From the NCBI RefSeq assembly GCF_003865365.1, contig NZ_RQVR01000007.1, positions 1 to 64,000 of the forward strand: a DNA stretch of 64,000 nt. Direction: 5' to 3'. This DNA is from Flavobacterium macacae (GTDB taxonomy: Bacteria; Bacteroidota; Bacteroidia; Flavobacteriales; Flavobacteriaceae). The position numbers and the translations under genes were made by a program. Under the pieces are notes generated by a model, which saw nothing but the letters and a program-made list of their open reading frames with translations, was not told the DNA's origin and searched no databases. Of the stretch, positions 62,934 to 64,000 are shown one piece after another; within the stretch, counting starts at the first letter, position 1, and each line of letters opens with the position of its first letter.

Positions 62934-63536
62934 TTATTCTTGTTTAAATCTTCCGGCGGCCATGAAATTTTTTTTCCAGTATTGCTTTTTCAAATTTGCA
63001 ATTTCAACGCCGCCTACCAAATTGGCTGCAAAAAACTTGTCATTTTTTAAATAGATTCCCACATGTGTTATAATTCTTTCGTCATTCAGCCTGAAAAAAA
63101 CTAAATCGCCCTCCCGTAGATTTTGGTCTGACCTGAATAATTCTAATCGTTTGTCCAACGTCATTTCTTCCGCAGTTCTTGGCAGTTCTTTTTTATAAAC
63201 ATAGCTGTACAATTGCTGGACTAAGGCAGAGCAATCGATTCCGTTTCGAGATTCTCCACCCCAAACATATTTTGTGCCTTCCCAGCTTTTTATAAAATTA
63301 TAAAGCCTTTCATTTATAATTTCATCTTTACTGACATTTAGTCTTTGAGCAAAATATTTTCGTTCGTCTTCAGTCAGAGATGTATCATAAGAATATCTGG
63401 CTTTTTTTTCTTTTTTGCTCCTTTCAGAGGCTACCAGTTCATCGGTGATCGTGTATTCTTTTTGCGAATGACAAGAAACCGCCAGCAAAAGCATATGAAC
63501 GCTGAAAAGAGATAGGTAAAGTATCTTTTTTAACAT
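62934..63536 (-). CDS. NlpC/P60 (C40) family lipoprotein endopeptidase at the head of the T6SS operon
   Basis: A 200-residue lipoprotein (ATG 63536; lipobox AVSC, Cys22) with a C40 peptidase domain. The catalytic Cys102 is in GIDCSALVQQLY and His158 in ITHVGIYL, following the substrate block KYVWGGESRNG. Such enzymes cut stem peptides in peptidoglycan. As the first gene of the operon, 3 bases before tssG, it probably opens the wall for assembly of the apparatus, or is a structural accessory. An effector role seems less likely because it has its own lipoprotein signal and no adjacent immunity gene. The frame is open upstream to 63611, but that ATG precedes an unlikely leader. Confidence 0.88.
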   Translation of the reverse strand: MLKKILYLSLFSVHMLLLAVSCHSQKEYTITDELVASERSKKEKKARYSYDTSLTEDERKYFAQRLNVSKDEIINERLYNFIKSWEGTKYVWGGESRNGIDCSALVQQLYSYVYKKELPRTAEEMTLDKRLELFRSDQNLREGDLVFFRLNDERIITHVGIYLKNDKFFAANLVGGVEIANLKKQYWKKNFMAAGRFKQE

Positions 63537-63611
63537 AAAGGAACACGATTTCGTTAATGAAAAACTTACTAATTTAATATAATTTTTGTTGCTTTTTAAG
63601 GGGGAAAGCAA

Positions 63612-63940
63612 TTATTTAAATGTAAAAATATTGGGAACTAATTTATACAATTCTAATTGATAAATCCGCTATACGGTGTTAAATTAATACTTTTTAGCTA
63701 CAAAAAACATATTTAACAATTACGCAAAGTTAATTTAACAAAATATTATCAATACGTAGAAATGTAGGAAAATCAGGCTTTGGCATATCGCTTATATGTT
63801 AAAAGGCTATGGCATGCGTAATAAAAATTGTATTTAATTAATTAATAGTGAGAAAGGAAAGGAAATTTTTATAAATTTGGAATAAGACAAACTTCACTTA
63901 TTTATTGCCCCCAGCAGTTATAATTAAATTAATTATAAAA
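63612..63940. other. Gene-free divergent promoter region between the T6SS operon and the last partial gene
   Basis: About 330 AT-rich bases. A minus-strand promoter candidate lies at 63725-63752. On the plus strand a TAAATTTG box (63872-63879) precedes the partial ORF. An imperfect direct repeat, GGCTTTGGCAT and GGCTATGGCAT, starts at 63777 and 63805. No RNA gene seen. Confidence 0.4.
63725..63752 (-). promoter_or_regulatory. Candidate T6SS operon promoter
   Basis: On the minus strand TTG (63752-63750), 17 bases, then TAACTTTG (63732-63725), fitting TTG...TAnnTTTG. It lies about 190 bases upstream of the NlpC/P60 ATG. Confidence 0.45.
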
Positions 63941-64000
63941 ATGAATAAGAGCAACCAGATTAAGACCCACTTCGATGGAAAAGTTATATTGTTTTTCTTT
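63941..64000 (+). CDS. Start of a gene running off the window end
   Basis: An ATG at 63941 opens a frame of 20 codons (starting MNKSNQIKTHF) that is still open at the last base. Residues near the end turn hydrophobic (VILFFF), compatible with the beginning of a signal or membrane segment. A TAAATTTG box is 61 bases upstream. The product cannot be recognised; the position next to the T6SS operon is suggestive only. Confidence 0.4.
   Translation, partial: MNKSNQIKTHFDGKVILFFF

Noticed and set aside
1..64000. CRISPR array, insertion sequence or integrase
   Set aside because: No regularly spaced repeats, transposase or integrase frames, or terminal inverted repeats were found.

Overview
The window looks like chromosome of a flavobacterium (Bacteroidota, Flavobacteriaceae, Flavobacterium-like). 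The support is: type IX secretion/gliding parts (a PorP/SprF-like C-terminus, a TPR-PD40-OmpA protein, GldD); Bacteroidota-type promoters (TTG ... TAnnTTTG) with almost no Shine-Dalgarno sequences; low GC; and a type VI secretion operon of the Bacteroidota-only subtype iii with TssN and TssO. No species can be named from the sequence alone.

Layout. 1-2226 holds the end of a PorP/SprF-like gene and an OmpA/PD40 gene that is GC-rich for about two thirds of its length. 2463-11018 carries hupE-like, terB-like, fbp, a GNAT acetyltransferase, aspartokinase, a very large uncharacterised outer-membrane protein and a repeat-bearing lipoprotein. 12415-18511 (minus) is a sulfur assimilation operon: cysH, cysD, cysN, cysE, cysK and a fused siroheme-synthase-like/TauE permease gene. 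It is preceded by a leader that encodes a 29-residue peptide with adjacent Cys codons and then an intrinsic terminator. A tRNA-Ala(GGC) gene lies upstream. 19091-24670 has an enoyl-CoA hydratase family gene, queD, a dCMP deaminase, an S41 protease, a flavoprotein, marC and a DUF3109 gene. 24941-28480 is nrdB-nrdA, followed by a ParE-type toxin-antitoxin pair, an AAA ATPase / 75-residue protein / RDD cassette and dgt. 31997-43510 has DUF3078, dxs, tadA, and an alpha-2-macroglobulin/pbpC pair. 43667-48136 has rng, a 30-residue very basic protein, HU, mutY, ssb and gldD. 48170-54622 has a heavy-metal-associated lipoprotein with a disrupted tail, a DMT transporter, two M16 proteins, rplU-rpmA and a charged lipoprotein.

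54685-63536 (minus) is an eight-gene T6SS-iii block in transcription order: NlpC/P60 lipoprotein, tssG, tssN, tssK, tssO, clpV/tssH, tssE, tssF. Spacings are tiny or overlapping. Sheath, Hcp, VgrG and the other subtype-iii genes are not in the window. A divergent gene starts at 63941 and runs off the end.

The most interesting signals are (1) the cys leader, which has the layout of a ribosome-mediated cysteine attenuator; (2) an in-frame A AAA AAG slippery heptamer in the metal-binding lipoprotein, where a -1 shift restores a Cys-rich tail; (3) two copies of a dispersed hairpin element with conserved edges and variable stems; (4) the CysG-N/TauE fusion; and (5) a GC shift inside the OmpA/PD40 gene that coincides with a domain boundary. 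Functional calls come from reading motifs; no database search was run.
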